Positions 36,701 to 47,600 of a stretch of DNA of 64,000 nucleotides are shown one piece after another. Location: assembly GCA_030062745.1 (NCBI GenBank), contig CP099844.1:20336596-20400595 (forward strand), written 5' to 3'. Made by a program: the position numbers and the translations under genes. How positions within the stretch are numbered: position 1 is the stretch's first letter; each line of letters starts with the position of its first letter. The stretch comes from Capitulum mitella (lineage: Eukaryota > Arthropoda > Thecostraca > Pollicipedomorpha > Pollicipedidae). The notes beneath the pieces are model-generated. The model was not told the origin of the DNA. It ran no database searches and saw nothing but the letters and a program-made list of their open reading frames with translations.

Positions 36701-38112
36701 CTTGCCTAGCTCGCCATAGGATTGTGCGGTTAGGTTGGATCAGGAGTCGCTTAAGACGGTGTGGCTTTGCTCACGTGGCAAACAAAACCGGGTTTCGCAA
36801 AGGCAGAGTCAGGTTGCCCCGTAAGGTAAGTGTTGCCGACTAGTCGAAAAGCTTTGATGTGTTATCGTAGACCACGTGAAGCCAGGTTACCTTCACCCAG
36901 GTCAGCGGAGTCTACACCCATTCGCAGACACGAGTCGGTGCGTCTTGTCCACGATGCAGGGCCGAAAGGAGCTGGTGAAAGAGGGTTAGGTGACGAACCT
37001 ATTGTAATCCAGTGGAATTATGGCACGGAAGCGTCGTAATATATCTATTACCATGGGCGAACCGGCCCGGAAGCAAAACAACCATCACTTTCATTCAGTT
37101 GATCACGAAATATTGGAGCAAACTCGTTTTCCTGGGCTGAGGTAAAACGTTACCCAGGCCCGCACACAATGTCGTGTGCGCCGACCACCTGGAGCCCTGT
37201 CCCTCGGCGAAGTCCCGTCGAACACTGACGTCATCGCGGGACTGTCTGCTCCGACGTCGGCCTGGGAGAGCCGGGACGCGTTGTCGGGTGGCGTGCTGGA
37301 GTTCCGCGCCGACCGGCCGGCCGACGGAGACGCCAGATTCGGTGTCCGATGTCATACGACCCTCTCTTAGGTAGTCAAGCGCAGGAACCCAAACATCTGG
37401 CGGAGGAGGCATCTGGCGAATTCCGGGACGTTCATTATTGCAGTGCCGCGGGCATGGTGTTGCAATTGCTCGGGAGTGGAGGTGCAGCTATCCGTTGCCG
37501 CCCCGCTGTCGCCGCGGCTGTGTCTCTATCCGGCTGCCGCGGCCGCAGGTCAAATGGACGAGCTGGCAGAGGTGGAACGCACCGTGCACCGCCGGCTCAG
37601 CGAGATGCTGAGGACCTCCGAGCGGATGTCGTTCTCCCGCCGCGAGGACAAGGAGATCACCAAGCTGAACGAGCTCATCAAGGTAACGGGCGGCCCGCGC
37701 TTATCTCTGACATGCCGTTTCAAGGCCTGGTTGTCTTCTTTATGAAACGTTTGCATGTGGTTTCGGCTTACGTTGATAAATTTAGAACATTTGTTTATCT
37801 TATGTGTTACAAGTACGACCAACCTCGATACTCGCTGCACGCACCATCGGACATCATCCACGTCTGGTCTGCGTCAGGAATCGGGCGCCAACAGTCTGCT
37901 GTTGTCTGTCCTCTACATGTTGTCTGTCCGCTAGTTGACGCAGGGCACCTTTCTCCCCTCAGGGCAACGTGCAGCGTAGCAAGATCCTGCGTGACCAGCT
38001 GAGCGAGGCCAAGGTCCAGATTGGCTCCGTGTTCGAGCACAAGGCCAACATCGAACAGGCCATCGAACGCTACGGACGCAAGCGGCCGGCGCGGAAGCGG
38101 GACCGGCGCTGA
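24747..38112 (+). CDS. SAP130: Sin3A-associated protein SAP130 (Sin3-HDAC corepressor subunit), 16 exons
   Basis: Exons read from splice sites: 24747-24860, 25189-25339, 25694-25852, 26562-26670, 28186-28313, 29147-29263, 29711-29873, 30819-31062, 32108-32323, 33067-33136, 33605-33715, 34207-34333, 34735-34998, 35357-35724, 37549-37682, 37963-38112. All are GT-AG, all phases agree, and they join to 2625 nt (874 residues plus stop); vertebrate SAP130 is about 1050. SAP130 is a nuclear scaffold of the Sin3-HDAC repressor complex. Family landmarks: YHLARG (exon 3), TAIPVAK|VLPQQ (exons 9-10), SPRPSILRKRE (exon 12), SPRKKPRKQ (exon 13) and the conserved C-terminus (exons 14-16). The middle is Ala/Pro/Gly-rich disorder, including polyalanine in exon 9 and polyglycine in exon 13. 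The start ATG (gtcgccATGAGC) follows a possible acceptor (attgcag), so a 5' non-coding exon may lie upstream. Exon 10's acceptor and any skipped microexon are the least certain points. Many junctions lie in minisatellites. Confidence 0.9.
25853..26275 (+). repeat. Minisatellite seeded at SAP130 exon 3 donor
   Basis: About twelve diverged 30-40 bp units of the type GAGGTCAGTCTGTCCACC...CTGACCA. The first unit is the exon end plus donor (GGCCCGAG|gtcagt). A later unit at about 26070 still resembles the exon end itself (TGGCCGGAGGTCAG). Confidence 0.7.
27340..28184 (+). repeat. Pyrimidine-rich minisatellite ending at SAP130 exon 5 acceptor
   Basis: A direct duplication (27381-27490 and 27495-27615) leads into about 25 diverged units containing GTGTCCTCTGTGTGTCCGGTG. 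The last unit becomes the acceptor itself: GTGTGCCCGGTGCAG|T. No exon was found inside. Confidence 0.75.
28660..29125 (+). repeat. 30-bp minisatellite just upstream of SAP130 exon 6
   Basis: About 15 units of 30 bp containing GATGTCCCAGTACCGACAG and a variable GGCCGCTGAC end. Because 30 is a multiple of 3, long spurious frames run through it on both strands. It ends about 20 bp before the acceptor acgcag|CGGGCGG. Confidence 0.9.
29835..30100 (+). repeat. Tandem copies of SAP130 exon 7 end and donor
   Basis: Exon tail plus donor (CTCACCTATTCCAT|gtgagtcag) is followed by three more 59-63 bp units, each with the exon-like tail and gtgagt: donors at 29874, 29937, 29996 and 30058. Confidence 0.9.
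30139..30590. repeat. Dispersed repeat, copy B (CpG-retaining)
   Basis: Inverse of 23330-23745, inside SAP130 intron 7. It retains at least 18 CpG sites, most matching TpG or CpA in the other copy, and has two homopolymer C runs. Confidence 0.8.
31014..31262 (+). repeat. 49-bp tandem copies of SAP130 exon 8 donor
   Basis: The exon end CAACAGGGAGCCAAG|gtaggt is repeated with period 49 bp: donors at 31063, 31112 and 31161 (gtaggt), 31210 (gcaggt, GC type) and 31259 (gtatga). The exon-like part is nearly identical in every unit. Confidence 0.93.
31263..32107 (+). other. SAP130 intron 8 remainder
   Basis: After the donor array I see no further repeat or exon before the acceptor tctgcag at 32101-32107. 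Confidence 0.5.
32700..33065 (+). repeat. Minisatellite ending at SAP130 exon 10 acceptor
   Basis: About eight diverged 40-48 bp units with GTGTGACGGTGCGG or similar, and TGGGAGC. The last unit runs into the acceptor (GGTACGGTCCACCAG|GTTCTG). Confidence 0.7.
34735..38112 (+). other. SAP130: SAP130 conserved C-terminal module (exons 13-16)
   Basis: This is the part that identifies the gene. Exon 13 ends in SPRKKPRKQN. Exon 14 encodes RSWRPASSHFVKYSDVR followed by a Lys/Arg-rich helix and NGWKIHH, matching the vertebrate order of W..A..HF.RYSDVR and GWK(V/I)H. Exons 15-16 encode a helical segment (ELAEVERTVHRRLSEM, then KEITKLNELIK|GNVQRSK, DQLSEAK, EHKANIEQAIERYG), matching the family block that ends the protein, thought to contact the Sin3 core. 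It ends in a basic tail RKRPARKRDRR and TGA. Phases are 2, 2, 1, 0 at the successive acceptors. Confidence 0.9.
35725..37548 (+). other. SAP130 intron 14 (1.8 kb), no recognised element
   Basis: Between exons 14 and 15 I found no additional exon that keeps the phase 1-to-1 join, no tandem array, and no copy of the repeat families seen elsewhere in the window. Confidence 0.6.
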
Positions 38113-38121
38113 TCGGCCGGT

Positions 38122-38172
38122 GGTCCGGTCCGGTCCGGTCCGGTGGTCTGATTCGGTCCGGTCCGATCGGGC
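38122..38172 (+). repeat. GGTCC microsatellite in SAP130 3' UTR
   Basis: Several imperfect copies of GGTCC(G) begin about ten bases past the stop codon. Adjacent perfect copies suggest replication slippage. Confidence 0.8.
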
Positions 38173-38823
38173 GGGACCGGAGCCGAGGCGAGCTGTCGCA
38201 GCCGGCCGCCCGGCTTCGGGTTAGGGAGGACGCGGCGAGCTGCCTGCAGTACAAGAGGGGAAGGGGTCTGACGTGACGCCTGGCGGATTCGCGGCCCAGA
38301 TGTGTGCGCGGCGCTCTGACCTGATGCGACAGACTCCCGTGACGTGAGCGAGTGACGCCGTGTGACGGGCTAGGACGCAGCGTTTGGGAAACTTTGAACC
38401 GCGCGAGGAGTGTGGCTGACACCCTCTGGCGGATTCCAGACCCAGAGACTTGTGAGGCCGATGAAGCGGGGAAGTGTAGTATATAGCGAGTAAATCCAGC
38501 GGTGTGTGTGACGGACTCTGGGGAACGTGTAGTTGTTTCGTGATCCAGTGTTACGTTCTTTTCCAACTGCGTTTGGCATCATCGTTTCATTGATGCAGTG
38601 GACTGAGTCCCTGGAGTCGATTGCTAGGATAGGATCTCGTTGATTTGTGTGCGCCTGGTGTGATAACGTGTGGCGCATTTTCCATTGGGCACATCGTCAC
38701 TGGGGAGTTTCGGCATGCCGGAGTGGTTAGCTGAAGCGCCTCGTGAAATCAGTTTTTTTCCCGTGTTTTTATAAGACTTTTCGTTTCACCCTGAAACGCG
38801 TCAGCTGGTTCCGCGTTTGGTCC

Positions 38824-38837
38824 GTTGCTATGGTAAC
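38824..38837. promoter_or_regulatory. X-box-like palindrome GTTGCTATGGTAAC
   Basis: Near-perfect RFX-type palindrome in the likely SAP130 3' UTR. Location in a 3' UTR makes regulation of SAP130 itself doubtful. Confidence 0.3.
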
Positions 38838-38961
38838 GAAGACCACACCAGCGACGGGGGCCGGAGCGCGCGGTTTAAGTGGGCGTCGGATGAGCGCAGT
38901 CGGACACCAGACGGAACGTTCGCCATTACAGCTTAAGGTTTTTATGAGTGTAGCGTTTTGT

Positions 38962-38967
38962 AATAAA
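38962..38967 (+). promoter_or_regulatory. Candidate poly(A) signal of SAP130 (AATAAA)
   Basis: AATAAA lies about 850 nt past the SAP130 stop codon and is the first canonical hexamer in that direction. It implies a CpG-rich 3' UTR that includes a GGTCC repeat and an X-box-like motif. Confidence 0.6.
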
Positions 38968-39747
38968 ACACGCGATGGACTAGCCTGCTGATTTGGCTAG
39001 CTATGTCGGAATATCGCTTCTAGTTTTGTAACCTCGTGCCCTTGTCTACACAATGTTCGTAAGTAACGGCCACATTTCTTTCGAGTTGCATTCTACATCG
39101 TATGTAAAACGAGGAAAGTACTGCGGAAAATGCAGGGAAGACTTCAGGACTGTAATGAAACGTCACAAAATGGAGCGTAATTTTTTGCTTTTAATTTGAT
39201 GTAACGGAAACACACCGTACGCGTCCATATATCCCAAAAGGGATTTGACAGTCTCTCAGTCGAATCTGTAGTAGACTGCTTGCTCTGGCGGGCGAGACCG
39301 ACCAGTCATGAAGCGCAGGCTGGACCGGGAGGCTCGTGCTCGGCACGTACCTGGCGGGGAAAACCACAGGAGCATCAAGGGTCACCATTAGAAACTCGAG
39401 AAGGCATTTTCGGTACGAACAGTTTTAGTGATCTGCGTCTGGAGATCGGACCCTCAACATCAGTTAAGTGCTCGACAGCGCCCGGAATGAAAACGGACGC
39501 GTCAGCAAATTGGCGAGCAGGACACATTTGTGAAGCAGGTATCCGCACGTGCTCACTGTTCAGACGCGCGTGGTCTATATCACATTTGAGAGTTCCATAC
39601 AAGAGCGAGACTGCGTTGGTTTCCCATTGTAGGTGCGTAACTGGCGTCGCTCGATCGCCGTTGCGTTCGTTTGAGACATCCGGGTCAGAGCTGCTTGTCC
39701 CCTGACGTCCCGGATGCGTTCGGTTCAACACGAGACGGTTTCTTTGT

Positions 39748-39873
39748 TCAACAATCCTCTTCACGGCGTATCAGCCCTCCGTCCGGCGCGCCGGCCATCG
39801 CTGCAGCCTGGTGATCAGAGGTTGCTGCCGTCATGCCCGCTCCTGTGGTCCCGGCTCTGAGCCCAGTCCCATC
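39748..39873 (-). other. Two candidate terminal exons of the secreted gene
   Basis: The last mapped donor (41659, phase 1) needs a phase-1 acceptor further left. Two short ones fit: 39748-39800 (gctgcag|CGATGG, 17 residues ending REEDC and TGA) and 39815-39873 (gattcag|GATGGG, 19 residues ending GSNL and TGA). Either closes the ORF, near 493-495 residues. I cannot choose between them, and an exon elsewhere in 39.9-41.6 kb is possible. ATTAAA on the minus strand at about 39191-39196 could serve as poly(A) signal. Confidence 0.35.
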
Positions 39874-39926
39874 CTGAATCCTGATCAGCGGCACGGATGA
39901 TCCTGCAATTCGATGCATACCGGTCC

Positions 39927-40085
39927 CTCTCGCGGGAGGTGGTGTCGGTCTCTCGCGGGAGGTTGGTGTTGGTCGCTCGCAGGAGGTGGTGTTGGTCTCC
40001 CAAAGGAGGTGGTGTTGGCCTCTCACGATAGGTGATGTCGGGCTCTCGCGAGAGATGGTGTTGGCCTCTGGCGGGAGGTGGTGCT
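39927..40085. repeat. 27-bp minisatellite (GGTCTCTCGCGGGAGGTGGTG type)
   Basis: Six imperfect copies of GGTCTCTCGCGGGAGGTGGT-type units, each internally palindromic (CTCGCGGGAG). It lies near the candidate last exons of the secreted gene. Confidence 0.8.
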
Positions 40086-40099
40086 GTCAACGCGCCGTC

Positions 40100-41655
40100 G
40101 CGTTAACGGGTGGTGATAAGGTATGTCATAGGACTTCAGTTGGGTTTGTATTTGCGGGCATTGCTCACCGCGCGGACAGAACGAGAGCGAAGGGCTTGAT
40201 CACGACGATGAGCAAATGACTGAAGTTCTGTGAATCTGTCTGTCGATTGCGTAGAGGAACTGGGCTTTGGTAATTCATTCACCAGTTATATTTTTCATGA
40301 ACAAATCAGTTAGTCGGCTGTTCCCTCTAGGTTCCCTTCGGCTGGCTAAAACGCTTAGCTGCCTTTTGTCTGTGTCACATTTTCCGTCCCATTACCTGAA
40401 GCTGTGTGAAACTTTGCATGATGTATAATGCACGTCCTGAAACCGTGCTGAGTAAATTGCCGGGGCATGCATTACCAGAGAACAGTCTCCAGGGCACCGA
40501 GTCCCCTGGGTCTGCCATGTCGTGCGGCTCATGTTAAGCCGGTATGGGATTTCCGTACACCGGTCTGTTTGCTCCCATTAAATTACGGGTGAAATGGAGC
40601 CAAAACGGTAACAATCGGTCACCAGTCGTTTACGCAGCGGCAAGCGGTATTCGAAACACAGCAGGGCAGAACTTGGTTAATATTGACTAACCTTGGTTTA
40701 TACATCTAACTAGATCTTAAGTGATTGCGTTGCTACATGCAGAGCAGCGTCCAAGCCTCCAGCTGGTCGGTTAATGTTTAAGTTCCGTGCACCTGTTGGA
40801 GGCACGCATGACAAGTCGTGACAGTTACTTAGACTGCCTTTGTGAAGTCTTCGTAAATGTTGGTGTCTCGTTCGCGTGAGCGTCGCCAAAACTGATCCAA
40901 AGCCAAACCAAGTTAAACAACGTACGTTTGGCATATTCATATACCAGATATATTCGTTTTTATGCATTCTCGCGTTCTCTCGCCTACCTAGTTGACCAAT
41001 GAAAGAGTATAACAAGGGCGTGCAACAGTACACAAAACACTGCACTCAACGTGAGGTCAGCTCAGGGTCATATGGGGTGTCATGTTCGTTGTTGAAATCC
41101 GTACTCCTCTTCAGTGAACGTGACCTTTGACCTTGGTGGGGAAACCTGCAACAGATGACACACGAGTGAATTTTTGGTGCGTCGCACGAGACGGTGCCAA
41201 CGTACTTGTCTGGTATTTCTATATAACAATTCCCTCAGATGGCTGAGCAAAATGGCGTCACGTGAAATGTATCGCAGTGTTACTTATAGCTCGGCTGCTC
41301 GACGTTCATGCTATTCATTAGATACATTACTGATAATGGTGATGGCAATAGTGCGGATGGTACTGTGGTGCTATCCGATGGTGCTAGCTAAGAGCGAGAG
41401 AACGAGGCCATCCATTGGACGTCTTTGGCCATTTGCTGTCCCACCTAGCCAGGAAGTTCCAAACCTGGCGAGTGGGAATTCGTCCAGCACTGGCCTACGT
41501 GATCACCATCTGTCCCAGATATCCCCCCTCCCCCCTCTCGACGCGAGCTCCGCGGAGCCGCGCGGCAAACGCTCGCCGGAAACACTCCGCCACGCTCCGC
41601 GGGAGGACCGGACGGCGTGGGAGTCGGCCGGCCTTCCGCCGGCTCGGCCGCCGCT
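40100..41655. other. Region between secreted-gene exon 11 and its candidate end
   Basis: Apart from the GC-rich flank 41500-41655, which stays open in the exon 11 frame past the donor, nothing recognisable was found. A plus-strand 270-codon frame over 41174-41986 is the shadow of exon 11. Confidence 0.4.
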
Positions 41656-41658
41656 CAC

Positions 41659-44600
41659 CTGCCACGTCGAACGCCTTGACGTCGGCCACCGAGACGCCTT
41701 CCTCGGTCTCGTAGGAGCGGCGCCGGGTGCGCGTGGCCGCCGAGCCGGACACATGGCCGCGCGCCAGACCGGTCGCCGACAGGTGGCTGTTGGTGCCTCG
41801 GTACCGCTGCTGGACGTCCGAGCCGGAGCCCGCCTGCTTGGCGCGCCGGAACTTATTCACCTCGGTGCCGGTCGTGGCGATCGTGGCGCCTGCGGGCCAG
41901 CCGGGTCAGACTGTGGCGCAGCGTGCGACGCCGTGGGCGTCAAGCCGGGAGGCGGAGGGATGGGCACTTTGAAACGGTGGTGGTAACCTGTCTACATTCC
42001 GGACTTTGAATACGGGCATCCCTTCTTGATGAATTCATTTGCACTGCATACTGGACGTCCATGAGCAGGTTCAACGCAGGAGACGGACGGACGGCCAGCC
42101 TACGAAAACAGCGCCTCAGGGGCCGGAAGAAGTAGTTCGGTGAGGCAAATCGAAATCATGCACAACGCAAACGTGCTGTGCAAGGCGATGCCACATGTTG
42201 ATGGCAATCCGTTTGAAGGAAAAGTGAGACCTGGAAAATGAACAGTTAAATGTCGGCCAACTGTCAACACTCAACATGTCGTCCTCACAAACGACAAGAA
42301 ACACAACAGGATCCCAACGGATAACCGAAAGACTCTCCGAAATGATGTGCACTGTGATGCGCCGAAAGGGTGTGCCTGAGTTGCTCACCCTGTCCGGCGC
42401 GACCGCGCAGCGACCGCCTCACGTTACTTCTGCTCTGCTCCTGAAGACGCTCCTTCGACCCTCCGTATGTTTTGCCGGAGGTCAGCTCTGAAGGCCAGCC
42501 CGGCTGGGTCAGACCGGCGACCGAGCAGGACATCGCCACGCAGCCAAGAAAAAGGACACTACAGCATTTAATAGCATAAATAAGGAACTACGGGATGAGT
42601 TTCTCCGAAATATTACTGCTCCTTAAATGAGTTTCTTTCACGAACATACCAACCGGCAAATAATGATTCCTTACCCTAGTATGCCTCGTATCAGAATCGA
42701 CTATTTTGTTCCTCATCCTATGTTCAAATGCGTTTGTCAGGAAACACATCAAATAAGGTGCAAAGCAAAGGCAAGCACTTTGCACCTTACTTTTTAGATC
42801 GCACTGTTTTCTCAGGTATATTATTTCAAGACCAGGCACTTCCCGAGAGGTATAAAACTGCTCATGTACAAGCAATAATATCCCCCTGACAGCGATGAAA
42901 GTACATCAGTAACACTGCGACCACGACGGCAGCAGTTCTAGAACCACTGCTCGAGAGCTACCCAGCGATTTCGCAGGACTGGGTTAAATCGGCGTCGCGC
43001 GCTTACTTTCCAGTGTGCTCGTGCAGTGGGCACATTTTTTGGCGCGTTTCTCCAGCGCGACGAAGGAGCCGGAGCTACGCGCAGCCGTGTTGGTCTGGCG
43101 CTCTCCCTGCTGCGAGCTGCGCAGATCCTGGTTCAGTCCTGCCGCACACAGTGGTGCGTGACAGCAGAACCCCGCTCCTGCTACACAGTTTGATGAATCG
43201 TTTAACAAATTCCTGCTCCTTTGGTTGCCCTTAACCTTAAATTGCGGCTCGTAAGGCCAGCGTTGACAGAAGACGATTCTGAATGGTGCTGATAGCAAAT
43301 GTTGCTGGTCAGCGTCTGCATGAGCTGACCGTGGTCGGTGGCCACTTGGCGAACGGTCTGCCGGCCGAGCGTGCGGCCCCTGATGGCCTTCTGGACGTCA
43401 GTTCTCTCCGTTTTCCGGCCTCGCAGCGAGGCGATCTCGGCGCCGTGAGCGTCTGAAACACACACAGCCGTCGGTCACAGAGCTTCAAAACAGAGACCGA
43501 TGACGCCATACCCGAGGAAGCGGCTGCGCCAAACGACAAATGCGTCGGCTAATTTGTTGAGACGGACAAATTTTCACAGTCCCAACGTGTCTGCCATTCG
43601 CGGTCGGCTACCTTGCTGAGGCACGCCGCTCCAGGTGAACTCACCTCGCCGCGCCAGGTTTTCCTGGATGGTACCGCTGGAGATCCTGGTGCCCTGTCGC
43701 AACTCGTTCTCGGTACCGGCCACCTGCCGGTTCTGCTGCAGCAGCTCCACCGGGCCGCCGCCGCCGCCTGCCAGCCCCACCATCAGTCAGCGGGGGACAG
43801 CCAGGCCCCTGGCTGAGGGCCACCGCCGCCTGCCAGCCCCACCGTCAGTCAGCAGGGGACAGTCGGGCCCTTGCTGAGGCGTCACGAACCGAGTCGTCCC
43901 GAACAGGCGTCATCTCACCCCGCCAGCTACCAACACTCATAACCGTCCGTTGGTACGCAAAAATCGAGATTTCTTGACCGATTTCGGGCTGCCATGTCAA
44001 ATTTGCGCGGAATATTTCTGGCACAGAATCGGCTGTTGTTAGTCAGCGCACCCATACGAAACACTTTCAGCGCCTTCGGATCCAAATGGCACACCATCTG
44101 TCTAAATCGCGTCTGTTCCAAACACTCGCGATCAATTGACCGTTAAAGCAATAGTACGATTCCCCTGCGCAGCCGGTGCCTGACCCTGTTCAGACGTCTC
44201 ATTTCGGACGTAACACCGTGTGTCTCTCTGCGCCCCACCCAATGGTCTCGCTCCGAGCCTCAGTTCAGGTATCACGCTGGTTAACGCCGGGAACGTTACC
44301 CCGGATCTCACTATCAGGTCTCTGGGTTTCACTACAGATCTCATTTCACTTCTCCCTCTGAATCTCGCTCTGGGTCTCTCCCTGAGTCTCGCGGTGGGTC
44401 TCACTGCGAGCCCGACTCACCGTGGAACCCAGCGGCGGCCGTGCCACTCAACGCCAGTTTCTTGGAGACGGTCTGGGCCTTCTCTGTCTCGGCGCGACGG
44501 CCCCGCTCCGTGATCAGCTCTTTACCGCTGCCTCGTGAGGCGAACGACCCACTCTGACCTGCGGACAGGAGCGGGCGAGAGTGAACGACCCACTCTGGCC

Positions 44601-47600
44601 TGTGGACAGGAGGGGGTGGGAGTGAACGATCCGCTCTGACCTGCGGACAGGAGGGGGCGGGGGTGAACGATCCGCTCTGACCTGCGGACAGGAGGGGGCG
44701 GGGGTGAACGATCCGCTCTGACCTGCGGACAGGAGGGGCGGGGGTGAACGATCCGCTCTGACCTGCGGACAGGAGGGGGCGGGGGTGAACGACCCACTTT
44801 GATCTGCGAACAGGAGGCAGTGAATGACCCATTCTGACCTGCGGACAGAAACCAGAGAACGACCCACCCTCACCTGTGGACAGGAGTCAGTGGACGACCC
44901 GCGGACAAGGGGGCGGGGGAGTGGAAACCTCGAATCTAACGGGCAGCGACTGTTGCTGGTCCGGACTGAGTCCTGAATTCCCGCGCTAGCGCAACGCAAG
45001 GCTCGTTATTTGAGACGCGATTGGTGACAGTTCTTTAGGTCACTCACCAGGACCCAGAGCTCTCAGATCCTGAACAAAGTTGTCCTGTTTGCGTTTTGCC
45101 AGGCGCGAATTGGTGTTGAGGAGGCGTTTTCTGTCAGCCAGCTGTGTTTCCTTTGTCTGCTTGATGGCGCCATTCCGACCGATTTTGCCGCCGTCTGAAA
45201 TGCGGCCACAAGTCAACATCCTTCTTACACGCTGGTCCGCCAGATACTGGACAGATTGAGGAATGAGCGGCTTCGGACGTTTAACTACAGATATGTTAAC
45301 TTACTGAATTTTGTTTGGTGATATAATGGAGTTTGTTGGTTAATATCATGCATCTCTGATAGGAGCTTGCCCGAAGACTTGTGAAATATTGCGCTACTGG
45401 TACTGAAAGGGATTGTATAGGGGTGTGATAAATGATAACGGTCCAATTACATCATTCTTACATCCTGCTATCGGCGATCCCCCGAGGAAGTCCTTTGGTC
45501 CCAGGGGTGAGCCTTCTGAAACAAAGAATCGTGCGGTTGAAGAAGAACGCCGCATACTGTCCGTCGTCCGTGCAGCAACTGTCAGAACTGTGCCCGCCGA
45601 AGACTCACCGAAAGTATCAAAAGCTGAACGTCAGTGAATGCCCGCTGGCGGAAACTCAGCCTTTTTGGACATCATCATGCAGTTCTGTGCTTCTGTGCTG
45701 CAAAAATGTAGCAGCCTTCAAACGTAAGACAGAGTTTTTAAAGTTGAAAGACACCGCACGCCTGCATAAATCCTCCGGAACGCAGCCTACGCTCGCCTGT
45801 TATAAATCGCGCTAAAGAGCAGACGTGGCTTACTGGGAAATCCTCCGAAATTCTCCGTAGCCAGCGAGGTTGTGACACGTTTCGTTAAAATGTTGGCAGC
45901 CTTGGTTTCGTCGGCTGATGACCTTCCCGACGTATGACTCTTGGTGGACCCTATTCCACCTGTAATAAACAAGGACCATGGTTCCATTTGCAAAAAAAAT
46001 AACCAAACAGTGCATAGTCTGATATCGCGCTACGTGTATGCCCGCTGATGTCGTAGGCAAAGGATAATACCATTCACGCTTCCAAAGAGCGCCAGTTGGA
46101 TCTCTGTTGCCATGGAAACACGTCGAATGCGGCCGGCTGCGGGACGTCCGTGCGGCCGGCGAAGGACTCACCCAGTCCTGTCTCGCGCACGCCGTGGGCG
46201 TGTTCGCCGAACACGTTCTCACGTTGCTCCTGCTCGGCCAGCCGCTTCTTGGTGATCTCGGTCTTCGTGCCTGCCCGGATGCCGGCCACGAATGGGATGA
46301 GGTAGCAGGTGCCGGCCTTGTAGCAGGCGCCGCACTGGGCGCCGACACCCGTCTGGTCGCAGGCGTACTTGGGCCGCTTGCAGGCGAACAGGCCCGCACT
46401 GCGGGCGGCCGCGGCCGCCAGGTAAGTCATTGCCCGGGACGGCCGGCTCAGGAGGGAACACGGACGGGGGACTGGAGAGGATTGGGCTGCCATCGAGCCG
46501 ACTCAGTAGCTGGACTCAGACAGGAAGAGGAAGTTAGTTACAGTTGGACACCCGGCTAAATCGAGGAGGGATAAAGACAGAGGAATGGAACAGCTACTAC
46601 TACAGACACAGTCTGAATAAACGTTCAATCAGGCAACGGAGGAACAGCGGAGGAGAAATAAGACCTGGAACGAAAGAGGGAAAGGCGGAAGAAGGACAGG
46701 AGACAGAAGGGAGCAAAACAGGGGACGCAGGGAAGAAGAGGAAGGGGAGACAAGCGGTGAGAGGGGTCAGTAAGAGAGCGAGAGAAGGAGAGAGAGAGAG
46801 AGGGAGAGAGAATGAGAATCCAGATCAATTAATGCTCTTACAGCACAAGTACTATCCAATCGTAGTTGGATGTAATCCGCCCTTGGGTGCATTATCATTT
46901 GGAACAGAGCTTTTACGGATAGTCAGTGCCTGTTCTGTTTAGGATCGCTGATTGGGTCTTTCGGCATTACGTTAGGAAGATAGATATCCAAATTGTCATT
47001 TCATTTTGGTCCTTTCTCATCAAAAGCGTTCTTGGTACAAATCCTGACGGCTCAAGACCACCAGAGCATGGTACCACTGGCATACCCACAAGATACCACA
47101 CTGAAGAAAGCAATCAGAGTTCTTTCCACCGACGCTCTGGCGGTCCCAGCTGCTGCTGGTGTCAGTTACTCGGAAGAGAACTGTTTTCCGGTGAGTCAGT
47201 CACTCGAAGCTGATCTCTATTCTGGCTAGTCAGTGTATCGGAGCCCAGCTCCGGCTGGTGAGTCAGTGACTCGGAGCCGATCCCCGGCTGGTGAGTCAGT
47301 GACTCAGAGCCAGCCTCCGGCTGGTGAGTCAGTGACTCGGAGCCGATCTCCGGCTAGTGAGTCAGTGACTCGGAGCCAGCCTCCGGCTGGTGAGTCAGTG
47401 ACTCGGAGCCGATCCTCTGGCTGGTGAGTCGGTGGCTCAGAGCCAGTCCCCGGCTGGTGAGTCAGTGACTCGGAGCCGAGCCCCGGCTGGTGAGTCGGTG
47501 GCTCGGAGCCAGTCCCCGGCTGGTGAGTCGAGTGACTCGGAGCCGAGCTCCGGCTGGTGAGTCGGTGACTCGGGTCGTGCTGTTGCAGCGGCCGTCTCCC

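Noticed and set aside
38711..38760. tRNA-like start (GAGTGGTTAGCTGAAG)
   Set aside because: It resembles a box A region only; no anticodon arm, T arm or acceptor pairing follows.
46430..46493. ATG at 46430 or 46493 as the start of the cysteine-rich protein
   Set aside because: A good acceptor (gccgcccgcag at 46399) lies downstream of both and joins in phase with an upstream exon and signal peptide, so this stretch is better read as intron.
46993..47193. Plus-strand open segment (QDHQSMVPLAYPQDTTLKKA) with donor-like GTGAGT
   Set aside because: It lies in an intron of the opposite-strand gene, has no upstream exon, and the donor belongs to the adjoining minisatellite. Possibly a repeat fragment.
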